A stretch of 61,968 nt of DNA, taken from the NCBI RefSeq assembly GCF_000317205.1, contig NZ_AJLK01000030.1:1-61968 (forward strand), written 5' to 3'. Below the pieces are notes generated by a model, which made no database searches, was not told the DNA's origin, and saw only the letters and a list, made by a program, of their open reading frames with translations. Below are positions 35,681-44,936 of this stretch, in pieces (position 1 is the first letter of the stretch; each line of letters opens with the position of its first letter). The DNA comes from Fischerella muscicola PCC 7414 (GTDB lineage: Bacteria > Cyanobacteriota > Cyanobacteriia > Cyanobacteriales > Nostocaceae). Both the position numbers and the translations under genes were made by a program.

Positions 35681-36619
35681 TCATCGGGTAGCTGTTGAGA
35701 AGTGTCCGTGCTTTTCCAAGAGAGTCAGTTGTCTCGATGTTTCGCTAATATAGCCTGCTAACTCTGCAAGCTGACCACTTGGTAAATTTGGTGATAAGTA
35801 TAGAGACTCTACTGTTATTTCCTCTCTACCCAGTAGTGTTGCTTGTGATGATCGCCCTACTTTTATTTCAATCCTTTTGAGTCCTAATTCTTTAGGTAGT
35901 GTATGACCAAAGGTTTTACTACCTCGCTTACCGTCATAGCTAATTGCAAACGCTACTCCCCTTCGATTTAGTTGTTCAAGGGCTAGAACAAAATCATCAA
36001 AATGAATTCCAGAGAAATATCTTGAATCTCTATCTCCACATACACCTTGGTAAGGAGGATCCATGTAAACAAAATCACTATTGTTCACGTCGGATAAAAC
36101 TTCTCTGTAATCTAAGCATGTGAATTTACATTTACCCTTTAAGAGTGCAGAAACACCTTCTATATTTTTCCGCATCTTTTCAGGTTGAGTTCCTTTGCGC
36201 CTCTTATCAGGGCTTTGATTGAAGAATCCTTCAGAGTTATATCGAACTGCCCCTTTTACACATCGAGCCAATAAATATAGAAAAAGCGTTGGATCATTAG
36301 TTTTATTAAATACTTCTCTAACTTCAAAATAGTGACTTACAGAATCATGATGTTGCTTGTTCCATATATCTGCATATGCATCCGCTATTTCATGTGGTTC
36401 TTCTATAATTAGCTGCAATAGTTCAATAAGTGGCTTGTTTAGGTCATTCAGCCAGAAGTTTTGAGAAATGCGTTTGGCAGCAGCAGCAATACTGATAGCT
36501 GCGGTTCCTGTAAAAGGCTCTACCAACCTTTCTACTCTATTAGGTAGGAACTTAAGAATATCTGATGCAAGATTTCTTTTACTACCCTGATACTGTATCG
36601 GATGCGGTAGGCTAGTCAT
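35681..36619 (-). CDS. D12-class DNA adenine methyltransferase
   Basis: A 312-residue Dam-like N6-adenine methylase. Motif X/I region PIQYQGSKRNLA and VEPFTGTAAISIAAA bind SAM, and catalytic motif IV is YMDPPYQG. The start at 36619 (MTSLPHPIQYQGSK) is chosen over a TTG at 36703. It is the modification half of a restriction-modification pair with the HNH gene downstream; the recognition site cannot be inferred. The locus is AT-rich relative to its neighbours, as is common for mobile defence genes. Confidence 0.9.
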   Translation of the reverse strand: MTSLPHPIQYQGSKRNLASDILKFLPNRVERLVEPFTGTAAISIAAAAKRISQNFWLNDLNKPLIELLQLIIEEPHEIADAYADIWNKQHHDSVSHYFEVREVFNKTNDPTLFLYLLARCVKGAVRYNSEGFFNQSPDKRRKGTQPEKMRKNIEGVSALLKGKCKFTCLDYREVLSDVNNSDFVYMDPPYQGVCGDRDSRYFSGIHFDDFVLALEQLNRRGVAFAISYDGKRGSKTFGHTLPKELGLKRIEIKVGRSSQATLLGREEITVESLYLSPNLPSGQLAELAGYISETSRQLTLLEKHGHFSTATR

Positions 36620-36926
36620 CTTCAGAGAAGAACAAATGATCTTATTCAGATTATCACAAGGGATAACGTAGCTTTCCACTATGAGGATATTTTTTGTGAA
36701 CAAGGATTAAGACGGCTAACATTCCGATTGAGCATAGAATAGCGATCGCGCATTTTCTAAATTTTCTCGCCCTTATCAAAAATCGTTACATATTGATGGA
36801 ATTGACCATACGTTTCGATAGGATGTTGGAAGTCCTAGCTAAACCAGGATATTTATCCATTACTATTTAAAACACCAGCAGCCGAAGTTCTGGATCTGAA
36901 TTTTTACAAGGATTGAGAAGTCTACT
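36620..36926. other. Gap between methylase and hydantoinase genes
   Basis: Divergent promoter region of about 300 bases with one HIP1-like GCGATCGCG site (36742) and no gene or strong structure recognised. Confidence 0.5.
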
Positions 36927-38402
36927 GTGTCTGAAGCCCCCCTATTAGATAAAATTATTAAAAATGTGCGGGTAGTGCGTCCCCATGTGGATGCAGTCGA
37001 AGTGCTTGATTTAGGAATTAAGGATGGGAAATTTACCCAGGTTGCTCCTCATATTAACCCAGACGAAGGCAAAGAAATATTTGATGCCCAAAACTTGCTG
37101 GGTTTTCCTGGAGTTGTGGATGCACACATGCATATCGGTATTTATCAACCCCTGGATCAAGATGCGGTGACGGAAACCAAAGCAGCAGCAACCGGAGGCG
37201 TGACTAGCAGTCTGAATTACATCCGTACAGGGCAGTATTATCTCAACAAAGGCGGCTCTTACAGAGATTTTTTTCCAGAAGTTTTGGCACTATCACAGGG
37301 GAATTTTTTTGTTGATTACGGTTATCATATTGCCCCAATTAGCGCGATTCATATCGATGAGATGCAAATGCTATTTGAGGAATATGGGATTGGGTCATTT
37401 AAAATCTTTATGTTTTATGGTGGCTATGGTTTGCATGGTCTTTCTGATCAACAAAATCTGTTTTTGATGATTAATAAAGAGGAAAGGTATGACTTTGCTC
37501 ACTTTGAATTTATCATGCGTGGTCTGACCAAGCTGAGAGAATTGTATCCCCAAGCAAGCGATCGCCTGAGTCTCAGTCTCCATTGCGAAGTAGCCGAAAT
37601 CCTCAACGCCTACACCAAAATTGTCCAGCAAGACTCCAGCCTCACTGGTTTAAAAGCATATAGTGCAGCGCGTCCGCCTCATTCTGAAGGGTTAGCCATT
37701 TGCATTGCTTCCTACTTAGCACACGAAACTAATTGTCTCAATATCAATCTGTTACACCTCAGTTCCCGCAAAGCAGTGGAAGCTGCTTTGATGATGCAAA
37801 CAATCTTTCCTCACATCAATTTCCGTCGGGAAGTAACAGTTGGACATCTTTTATTAGATGTAGATGCACCTACGGGCAAATGGGCAAAGGTGAACCCCCC
37901 CATCCGTCACCGTGCAGATGTAGAATACCTGTGGCAAGCTGTACTCAATCGTCAAGTTGATTGGATCGTCAGCGATCATGCCTGTTGTTCCGCTGAGAAA
38001 AAAGCTAGTTTGAAAGATCCCAATAATATTTGGCTGGCTAAATCCGGCTTTGGTGGCACAGAATACCTACTTTCCGGTGTTTTTAGTGAAGGTAGCAAGC
38101 GCGGCATGTCCTACAATCATATGGCTGAGTTATTAAGCTGGAATCCTGCCCAAAGATTTGGATTAAATTCAAAAGGTGATATTGCAGTTGGTTACGATGC
38201 CGATTTGGTGCTGTTAGATCCAAGTGAAACCTTTGTTGTCCGTGCTGCTGACTCGGAGTCGCAGCAAGGTTATACCCCCTTTGAAGGATTGGAGTTAACT
38301 GGACGGGTGAAAAGTACCTTTTTGCGAGGAAATATAATTTATGAGCAAGGACAAGTAATAGGTGCGCCCAGAGGACATTATTTATCAAGAAAGGGTGTCT
38401 AG
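36927..38402 (+). CDS. Dihydropyrimidinase/D-hydantoinase-like amidohydrolase
   Basis: A 491-residue cyclic amidohydrolase. The metal ligands are visible: DAHMHIG, the carboxylated Lys region GSFKIFMFYGG, SLHCEVAE, NLLHLSS and the Asp of SDHACC. WNPAQRFGL ... GDIAVGYDADLVLLD closes the barrel in the usual way. It hydrolyses a cyclic amide such as dihydropyrimidine or hydantoin. Starts at GTG (MSEAPLLDK). Downstream lie an ALDH and a nitrilase-fold gene, but on the other strand, so a shared pathway is only possible. Confidence 0.85.
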   Translation: MSEAPLLDKIIKNVRVVRPHVDAVEVLDLGIKDGKFTQVAPHINPDEGKEIFDAQNLLGFPGVVDAHMHIGIYQPLDQDAVTETKAAATGGVTSSLNYIRTGQYYLNKGGSYRDFFPEVLALSQGNFFVDYGYHIAPISAIHIDEMQMLFEEYGIGSFKIFMFYGGYGLHGLSDQQNLFLMINKEERYDFAHFEFIMRGLTKLRELYPQASDRLSLSLHCEVAEILNAYTKIVQQDSSLTGLKAYSAARPPHSEGLAICIASYLAHETNCLNINLLHLSSRKAVEAALMMQTIFPHINFRREVTVGHLLLDVDAPTGKWAKVNPPIRHRADVEYLWQAVLNRQVDWIVSDHACCSAEKKASLKDPNNIWLAKSGFGGTEYLLSGVFSEGSKRGMSYNHMAELLSWNPAQRFGLNSKGDIAVGYDADLVLLDPSETFVVRAADSESQQGYTPFEGLELTGRVKSTFLRGNIIYEQGQVIGAPRGHYLSRKGV

Positions 38403-38491
38403 GGTAGACACAAAATATGTCGCCCTAAGGAGATTATTCGTCTTTCATGTAACTCAAATTCCATAGTTTAAAGCCAAAATTTCGAGAATAT

Positions 38492-39316
38492 TTAAACATT
38501 TCCAGTATTAATAAATTCAATCACTACCTTTGATATTTCTTCGGGTATTTGGTTCATCATACATATTGTTCCATTTTGAAATTCAATAATCTTAGCATGA
38601 GGAATTATTTTTGAAATAAAAAATCTATTTTCTGCTTTTGCTAAGCCTAACTTCTCAAATTCTTCTACATCATGGATACCCCACAATAATAGAGTTGGAC
38701 ATTTAATGGAACAAAATCTTTCTTCTGCATCCAGACAATAATTGCCTACAGCCCAGACTGCATACAAAGGATAACCAAAGCACTTCAAATCGTCTAAAAC
38801 CCAACGGTGATTTAACTCTGCCGAACCTACATAACTCGCACGGGCTAACCATCTCTCCATAAGATGAGAACCATCTTCTTTGATTTTGAATCCTTTATTA
38901 AATCTCCTGGTTAGCTCTGCTTTTCCTTCTTCACCAAATCCCGCTACATTGCACAATATAATTTTGCTTACGCGTTCAGGATAAGCTACTGTCAATTCTC
39001 CTGCAATAAAAGCACCAAAGTGATGTCCGAGAATGCTTGTTTTTTGAATTTTTAAATCATCCAAAAGTTTAATAACCGTTTTTGCATAGTCTGAAATGGT
39101 ATACATTCTAGGTGGCTTATCGGAATCACCAAACCCCATCATATCCATCGCAATAACGCGATATTTTTGTGCCAATATGGGCATTAATTCACGGTATTCG
39201 TCACTGCTGCGAGGGTTCATATGCAGTAGTAAAACTGCTTCTCCCTCACCACCAATCCTGTAATGTATCTGCCCATCTTCTGTATCTAAAAAAGCTCGCT
39301 TTATTGGTTTATTCAT
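38492..39316 (-). CDS. Alpha/beta-hydrolase-fold protein lacking the catalytic Ser and His
   Basis: A 274-residue alpha/beta-hydrolase (VLLLHMNPRSSDEY, IAMDMMGFGDSDKP). At the nucleophile elbow it reads GHHFGA (97-102), with His in place of the nucleophile (Ser, Asp or Cys). Where the catalytic His is expected near residue 250 it reads QNGTICMMNQIPEE. The acid region (WGIHDVEEF) remains. It may be non-hydrolytic or use a different chemistry. It lies 27 bases after a DUF433 gene on the same strand. Confidence 0.8.
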   Translation of the reverse strand: MNKPIKRAFLDTEDGQIHYRIGGEGEAVLLLHMNPRSSDEYRELMPILAQKYRVIAMDMMGFGDSDKPPRMYTISDYAKTVIKLLDDLKIQKTSILGHHFGAFIAGELTVAYPERVSKIILCNVAGFGEEGKAELTRRFNKGFKIKEDGSHLMERWLARASYVGSAELNHRWVLDDLKCFGYPLYAVWAVGNYCLDAEERFCSIKCPTLLLWGIHDVEEFEKLGLAKAENRFFISKIIPHAKIIEFQNGTICMMNQIPEEISKVVIEFINTGNV

Positions 39317-39343
39317 AACAACCTGATTAATTTTGGATTTACA

Positions 39344-39526
39344 TCAGCCTTTTTCAACTTTGTGAATTCCTTCACGCGTAAGCCGTGGATGCGCTTCAAG
39401 TATTTGCTCTGGAGTCTCACCAGCAGCAAGTTTTTCCAGAATCATTTCAACTGTGATGCGAGTTCCTGCAATCACTGGTTTTCCCATCATTACTTTTGGA
39501 TCGGATACAATAGGTTGGTTTTGCAT
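39344..39526 (-). CDS. Short DUF433 (antitoxin-like) protein
   Basis: A 60-residue DUF433 protein: DPKVMMGKPVIAGTRITVEM is diagnostic. Family members, usually antitoxins beside a DUF5615/PIN-like toxin, are typically 70-80 residues and continue with a helix after LTREGI. Here the protein ends HKVEKG and no toxin follows; the next gene is the alpha/beta-hydrolase. It is probably an orphan, slightly truncated antitoxin. Confidence 0.75.
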   Translation of the reverse strand: MQNQPIVSDPKVMMGKPVIAGTRITVEMILEKLAAGETPEQILEAHPRLTREGIHKVEKG

Positions 39527-39716
39527 TGCTTCGGCGGGATAGCTTCTCTTTTATTATCATGCCAGCAAAGCTGAAGTTTTATCTCCTATCCTAAACATCA
39601 GTGTTTCTTCGTGTCTTTGTGCCTTGGTGGTGAAAATATCTTTTTTGAAACACTAAGACACTAAGACACAAAGAGAAAAATAGCCTTCTCTACTAAGATT
39701 AGTAATTCCTGTAAAG

Positions 39717-41114
39717 TTATCTTTCAAATTGCAGTCTCTGCTTTACTTCCTCTGCCAAATTAGCCAGCGAAACTTCTACTTGTTCCCCTGTTTTTAAATC
39801 TTTGAGAGAAGATTTTTGTGCTGCTGCTTCATCAGCACCAATAATTACACAAAATTGGATTCCCTGTTTATCAGCTAGTTGGAATTGTTTACCTAATCCC
39901 CGCTTATCAAAGCTGGTGATTACATTAATTCCTGCTTTCCGTAAATCTTGTGATACTTTTAAGTAAAGTGGCATTAATTCTTCTTGCAAATTTACCACCA
40001 TTACCTGTGCTGGAGTCGGAGCTAAAGTATTTAAAATCCCAGCTTTGATTAAGCGACTCATTAAGCGGGTTAAGCCGATAGAAATGCCTACGCCAGGCAT
40101 TTTTTCGCCTAAAAATACTCCGACTAGTTCTTCGTATCTTCCGCCAGAACAAATACTTCCCAAAGCTTCATGTCCTAGCAGAGTTGTTTCGTAAACTGTT
40201 CCGGTGTAGTAATCTAAACCACGAGCAATTGATAAGTCAATACAGAAACGATTTTCAGGAACTCCTAAGTTACGAACACCTGTAATTACTGTTTCTAGTT
40301 CAGTCACTCCCAAATTAAATTGCTCGGCTTCTGGCATGGTTTGAGCTAGATGCTTGAGTTTATCTAGCATATCGTCCACTGTGCCTTTAATGTTAATGAA
40401 TTCAATGATTTTTTGGGTTTGTTCTGGTAAAATTCCTTCTTTTTCTAATTCCTGTTTGACTTTGGCTTCACCGATTTTTTCTAGGTTATCGATGATGCCG
40501 ATGCAGGATTTAATTTTGCTTTCTTCAATTCCTAATGATTGAAAGAAACCTGTGAGAATTTTACGATTATTGATGCGAATTAAAAAATCACCGATGTTGA
40601 TGGCTGTAAATATTTCAGCGATAATAGCAGGCATTTGAGCATCATAAAGTAAGCTCAATTCCCGACGACCGACAACATCAATATCACACTGACGAAATTG
40701 ACGGAAGCGTCCATCTTTTGCCCGTTCGCCACGAAACACTACATCCATTTGGTAACGTGCAAAAGGAAAATTTAAATCATTGAGGTGACGAGCAATATAG
40801 GCTGCTAAGGGAACTGTTTGATCAAATTTTAATGCCCGTGCTTCTGAACCACTTTCCCCTGCTTTCTCTTTTTCTGCTTGGCGATTGGGTGGCAATATTG
40901 GATCAATACCATAAATAATATTGTCGCCTTGATTACCTTTAGCTTGCAGAACTTCTAACCTTTCGACTGCGGGAGTTTCAATAGGAGTAAATCCGTAACT
41001 TTCAAAAACTCTACGGATATTATCAAGTAAATACACTTCTAGGCGCTTTTCGCCGGGAAGAAATTCTGGAAAACCACTAGGAGTAGAAAAGTTAATTTTT
41101 TCGCTTTTTGCCAT
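39717..41114 (-). CDS. hisS: Histidyl-tRNA synthetase
   Basis: A 465-residue class II synthetase. Motif 1 region TPIETPAVERLEVL, motif 2 FRGERAKDGRFRQFRQCDID, histidine-binding RGLDYYTGTVYE and motif 3 GVGISIGLTRL are all present, followed by a HGTP anticodon-binding domain (VMVVNLQEELMPLYL, GKQFQLADKQG). Full length, ATG start, no anomalies. Confidence 0.96.
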   Translation of the reverse strand: MAKSEKINFSTPSGFPEFLPGEKRLEVYLLDNIRRVFESYGFTPIETPAVERLEVLQAKGNQGDNIIYGIDPILPPNRQAEKEKAGESGSEARALKFDQTVPLAAYIARHLNDLNFPFARYQMDVVFRGERAKDGRFRQFRQCDIDVVGRRELSLLYDAQMPAIIAEIFTAINIGDFLIRINNRKILTGFFQSLGIEESKIKSCIGIIDNLEKIGEAKVKQELEKEGILPEQTQKIIEFINIKGTVDDMLDKLKHLAQTMPEAEQFNLGVTELETVITGVRNLGVPENRFCIDLSIARGLDYYTGTVYETTLLGHEALGSICSGGRYEELVGVFLGEKMPGVGISIGLTRLMSRLIKAGILNTLAPTPAQVMVVNLQEELMPLYLKVSQDLRKAGINVITSFDKRGLGKQFQLADKQGIQFCVIIGADEAAAQKSSLKDLKTGEQVEVSLANLAEEVKQRLQFER

Positions 41115-41167
41115 GCCTAGAATTGATAATAGTTAGTAGTTAGTAGTTAGTAGTTAATAGTTAGTGG

Positions 41168-41197
41168 GTACAGACGCGAGGAACATCGCGTCTGTAC
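41168..41197. repeat. Dispersed hairpin, AGACGCGA type
   Basis: Perfect 12-bp arms GTACAGACGCGA / TCGCGTCTGTAC around a GGAACA loop. Near-identical copy at 59822, related copy at 55932. Confidence 0.8.
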
Positions 41198-41278
41198 ATT
41201 AGTAGTAGGGTAGCACTGCTGTGCGCCCGTACAGTAGTTAGTAGTGAATTATTTCCCACTAACTACTATTCAATGTAG

Positions 41279-41298
41279 AGACGTGCCATGGCACGTCT
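41279..41298. repeat. Dispersed palindrome, 20 bp perfect
   Basis: AGACGTGCCATGGCACGTCT is fully self-complementary. Same core as 9-40 and 48902-48931. Confidence 0.8.
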
Positions 41299-41320
41299 GG
41301 TACAACCATCAACAGTTACT

Positions 41321-41767
41321 TTATCGCATCCGTTCCTCTTGAATCAGGGTGCGTTGAAATACTCGATTATCTTTAAACCATTGCCAAGTACGAGCGCGGT
41401 AATTATTACAAGGACTAATTTGAATCATTTCGTATAAGTATGTTCCTGGCATTCCCTTATATGAAAACCACAAAATAATCGTATGATCATCTACTTCCCA
41501 AGCTTTGCCTGCAATGCGTTCTGTATCAAACCAAATTGCTTTATCCTGGTAAGTTGCAGGAAATTTGTGTTCTTCTTTTCTACCATCAGCCCAGTTATAG
41601 CGATTAGTTTGGTAGTAGGAATAAGGGCTATCTACTGGAAATTCACATGTTAAGTGAGATTGATGCTGATCAAGAATTTTTCCTTGTGTATCAACTAGTA
41701 TATACGTACCTGTCCAATCTCCTTCATGACGGGCTAAAACGGGCATTTCTTCTCGGATGGAAGACAC
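41321..41767 (-). CDS. Calycin-like cyanobacterial protein (DUF3598-type)
   Basis: A 148-residue protein, probably a small beta-barrel: RHEGDWTGTYILVDTQGKIL, YNWADGRKEEHKFPA, WEVDDHTIILWFSY. The alternation and the opening H-E-G-x-W-x-G-x-Y resemble DUF3598/lipocalin-like proteins; the assignment is tentative. A GTG at 41767 with an AGGAGG site six bases before it is preferred over the longer frame to 41812, which would overlap the upstream membrane-protein gene. Confidence 0.55.
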   Translation of the reverse strand: MSSIREEMPVLARHEGDWTGTYILVDTQGKILDQHQSHLTCEFPVDSPYSYYQTNRYNWADGRKEEHKFPATYQDKAIWFDTERIAGKAWEVDDHTIILWFSYKGMPGTYLYEMIQISPCNNYRARTWQWFKDNRVFQRTLIQEERMR

Positions 41768-41786
41768 GATCACCCTCCTTTTACTT

Positions 41787-42377
41787 TTAGCGATTTGGCA
41801 ATAACCATACAAGCATGATACCTGTCACTAACCCACTTCCAGTCCAACCACTACCATAGGCGATCGCACCTGCCATTTGTGCATTTACTTTCATTGCTAT
41901 AGTTTGACATGCAGCAGCACATACAGCTGCACTCACAGCCCCATTCACAAATCCTCCAAGGCTACTAGCCAGAATCCACCACCATGCTTGTTGGAAATGA
42001 CGGCGCAAAACTAACCATTGGGCTACTCCCAATACAGCGAAGGTAATAGACTGATTTACAATATTTAACCAGAATGCTTCCCAAAATTTGTTTGCCGCCA
42101 ATAACATCTCAAAAAGGATGGGATTGAGAATTTCTCTTGTCACAAGTGTTACTGGAATACCCACGTACCAACCCAAAATAGTGGCTATTACCCACCAATT
42201 CGTGTGTCTGATGTAACGTCTTAACACCAACCATTGGGCAACTCCGAGAATCGGGCCAGTTAAAACTAAGGTTGCGAAAAACTGGAATCCACCCTCCTCA
42301 AAAGCACCAACAACAGCGCCACCCACAGCATTAGCCAGTACCCACAACAACAATAGTTTTCTCTTGTTAACCATCAA
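41787..42377 (-). CDS. Membrane protein with internal duplication
   Basis: A 196-residue polytopic protein of unknown function. It contains two similar units (ILGVAQWLVLRRYIRHTNWW and VLGVAQWLVLRRHFQQAWWW), so it arose by internal duplication. About five to six hydrophobic segments. It overlaps the end of the ALDH gene by 11 bases and is probably co-transcribed with it. Confidence 0.75.
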   Translation of the reverse strand: MMVNKRKLLLLWVLANAVGGAVVGAFEEGGFQFFATLVLTGPILGVAQWLVLRRYIRHTNWWVIATILGWYVGIPVTLVTREILNPILFEMLLAANKFWEAFWLNIVNQSITFAVLGVAQWLVLRRHFQQAWWWILASSLGGFVNGAVSAAVCAAACQTIAMKVNAQMAGAIAYGSGWTGSGLVTGIMLVWLLPNR

Positions 42378-43782
42378 ACCACCAAGGATCAGGAGCGGAA
42401 TTTGTTTTAATTAAGAAGGCTTTTTTCCGCACAAACCGCATCAATGCAGCAGCCCCCATGCGCGAACCACCTAAACCGGAGTATTTGAAAGAATTTTTTT
42501 CTCCCTCATATATAAGTGCAGTCAGACCTGCATCATTAATACAAATAGCACCTGCATCTATATATTCGGCAACTGCTAACGCTTCTGCTTCATCTGCTGC
42601 AAAGACTGCTGCACTCAGCCCGTAAATAGTATCGTTTGCCAAGTTAATTGCTTGTGCTGGTGTCGAAAAAGCCATGACTGGCATTATCGGGCCAAATGTC
42701 TCTTGTGTCATTACTTTCATTGTGTGATTAACTTGCGTGAGAACTGTCGGACGACACCACCATCCTCCCCCACTGTCTTCTACTTTACCCCCGCAGTGTA
42801 CAACTGCTCCTTTTTCTATTGCGTCTAGCAAATGCTCACTAATAATTGCGGCTTGTCTCTCGGCAATAATGGGGCCAATTTCGCCACTTTCAGGTTTAGG
42901 GTAGGCTAATTCCAAACGTTGGGCTTTAGTGACAAGTTGTTCAACAAAAGGTTTAAAGATAGATTCTGCAACATAGATGCGTTCAATGGAAAGGCATGAC
43001 TGGCCGCTATTGACAACCGAACCCCACAAAAGCGCTGAGGTAGCTAATTCTAAATCAGCCGATTCCAACACGATCGCTGCATCTTTGCCTCCTAATTCTA
43101 AAAAAGCCGGGATAAAGCGTCTGGCGGCAGCTTCTGCAACTTTTCGCCCTGTGGCTACACTGCCTGTAAAGCAAACTAAGTCTACATTTTCGATCAGGTT
43201 AGCACCTGTTTGACCTGCTCCTTCTACAAAAGTGAATATTTCCCGCAATGCAGGAACAGCATTAATCGCATTTAACAGTGGTGTCATAAACCGGGGCGCA
43301 ATTTCGCTGGGTTTGACAACTACAGCACAACCAGCTAGCAGTGCTGGAATCACATCCATAGTTGACAGCAACAATGGCAAGTTCCACGGACTAATTACTC
43401 CCACTAGAGGATAAGGAACTGCTGTTTGTTGCAGTTTGATAAATGGTACTGCTGTTTGTTTTTCTGTTTCTTCTAGTAACTTTGGTGCTAATTTACACCA
43501 CTTATCAATATTAGAAAGGAACGAGTCAATTTCTAATACCGAAATTGATAATCTACCTGTATCAGCAACTAAGGCTTCAGTGAGTTTATCGCGCCCTGCG
43601 ATAACAGCTTGTTTCCACTGTTGCAAAGCAGTAATTCGCCCTTCTACACCAAGTTGTTGCCAACCTTTTTGCGCTCTCCGCAAACGATTGCACAATTGTG
43701 CTAAAAGTTTTGGCGGTGGCGGTATGATTACGTAATCATATTTCCCCGTACGGGGATTACGGACATCTATTGGTTTGGTCAT
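42367..43782 (-). CDS. Aldehyde dehydrogenase
   Basis: A 471-residue NAD(P)-dependent ALDH with all main motifs: VGVISPWNLPLL, FTGSVATGRKVAEAAA, catalytic Glu in LELGGKDAAIVL, catalytic Cys in NSGQSCLSIERIYV and QETFGPIMPVM. The substrate is not evident. It sits just downstream of a nitrilase-fold gene on the same strand, which may reflect an amide or nitrile-derived aldehyde pathway (inference). Confidence 0.9.
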   Translation of the reverse strand: MTKPIDVRNPRTGKYDYVIIPPPPKLLAQLCNRLRRAQKGWQQLGVEGRITALQQWKQAVIAGRDKLTEALVADTGRLSISVLEIDSFLSNIDKWCKLAPKLLEETEKQTAVPFIKLQQTAVPYPLVGVISPWNLPLLLSTMDVIPALLAGCAVVVKPSEIAPRFMTPLLNAINAVPALREIFTFVEGAGQTGANLIENVDLVCFTGSVATGRKVAEAAARRFIPAFLELGGKDAAIVLESADLELATSALLWGSVVNSGQSCLSIERIYVAESIFKPFVEQLVTKAQRLELAYPKPESGEIGPIIAERQAAIISEHLLDAIEKGAVVHCGGKVEDSGGGWWCRPTVLTQVNHTMKVMTQETFGPIMPVMAFSTPAQAINLANDTIYGLSAAVFAADEAEALAVAEYIDAGAICINDAGLTALIYEGEKNSFKYSGLGGSRMGAAALMRFVRKKAFLIKTNSAPDPWWFDG

Positions 43783-43898
43783 TTGTCATTTGTCATTGGT
43801 TAGTTGTTAGTGGTTAGTGGTTAGTGGTTAGTGGTTAGTTGTTACCCATTCTTTAAACTACTTACTCCCCATCTCCTCATCTCCCCATCCCCCCACCC
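43783..43898. repeat. TTAGTGG heptamer repeats
   Basis: A short run of TAGTGGT heptamers (about 43804-43840) and C-rich repeat sequence separate the nitrilase and ALDH genes. STRR type. Confidence 0.75.
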
Positions 43899-44936
43899 TC
43901 AAATCACTCCCAATTTGGCTAAACGCTCTATAGTTTGTTGTTGAGTTTGGATAAAGTGTTTGCGGTCTACTTCTTTATTCAGCATAGTGTTTGCAGGATA
44001 AAAATTTGACTGGCGGTAGCTGTCTGCATATAGTTCAAAACGCTGGCGGGAAAGTAAATTATTTAACCCTGGACGACGGCGATCGCTACGCAAGGCTGCT
44101 AGGTTTATTTCTGCAAAAGCTGCCATGCTTTCCCCTGTTGCTGTTTCCGCTAGAACTAATCCTCGATAATCGATGATTTTAGAACCACCATCTGTGGAAG
44201 CTTGCGGAATCGGAGTATTAACTATACCAGCAGTATTTGCTGAGACGACGTATGCCATGTTTTCCACTGCCCGGCAAATTTTAGCAGCTTCTTTGGGTGC
44301 GCGCTCTTTGCCATAGACTTCTGATGTTGAATGCAGAAAAATCTCTGCACCCCGCATTGCCAAACACCGTGCTACCTCCGGGTACAAAATTTCTTCTGAT
44401 GCTAAAGCTGCCAAATTACCTATTTCTGTTTTCGCTACAGGAAAAACACCATCCAAACCGTAACAATCGAGATACTTATCCCAAACATCATGAGGTGTCG
44501 GTGCAAACATGGAATTTAAGCGCCGATAACGCAAAACCACTTCACCGAATGGGTTAATTACAAAGCATGTCTGAAAGTATAAGTCTGGAAAATTAGGATC
44601 AAGTTCGTAGGCATTACCAGGAAGAAAAATTTTCAACTTCTGAGCAATATTACTGAGGTGATCGTATTCTGCACCCCTCATTTCTAAACAAGCTTTTTCT
44701 GCCCAAACAGCAAATGTCTCTCCCATCGGAAAACCTGTGAGAAAGTACTCTGGTAGGACAATTAAACGACAATCAGAACCAATAAAAGCGATACTAGCAG
44801 TAATTTGCTGTTCTAAGCGTTCAATAGTTTTTTGCATGAAACTACGAGCTTCTTGGCGATCGCGTGCTTGGTTAACTGCGTAACATGTCACTTGGAGTGC
44901 CAAAGCGCGGTATGAGTCAATGGTTTTAGCTTCCAT
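43899..44936 (-). CDS. Nitrilase-superfamily protein with altered catalytic triad
   Basis: A 345-residue carbon-nitrogen hydrolase fold protein. The Glu of the Glu-Lys-Cys triad is kept (IVLPEYFLTGFP). The Lys position reads YRRLNS (Lys to Arg) and the Cys position reads LAALASEEILYPE (Cys to Ser). Other fold features are normal (RCLAMRGAEIFLHSTSE, ENMAYVVSANTAG). It may be a pseudoenzyme or use Ser. The ATG at 44936 is chosen over a GTG at 44948. Confidence 0.82.
   Translation of the reverse strand: MEAKTIDSYRALALQVTCYAVNQARDRQEARSFMQKTIERLEQQITASIAFIGSDCRLIVLPEYFLTGFPMGETFAVWAEKACLEMRGAEYDHLSNIAQKLKIFLPGNAYELDPNFPDLYFQTCFVINPFGEVVLRYRRLNSMFAPTPHDVWDKYLDCYGLDGVFPVAKTEIGNLAALASEEILYPEVARCLAMRGAEIFLHSTSEVYGKERAPKEAAKICRAVENMAYVVSANTAGIVNTPIPQASTDGGSKIIDYRGLVLAETATGESMAAFAEINLAALRSDRRRPGLNNLLSRQRFELYADSYRQSNFYPANTMLNKEVDRKHFIQTQQQTIERLAKLGVI

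Noticed and set aside
36927-44936. A complete pyrimidine-degradation pathway (hydantoinase, ALDH, nitrilase)
   Set aside because: The genes are on different strands, separated by hisS and others, and the nitrilase-fold protein lacks its catalytic Cys and Lys.
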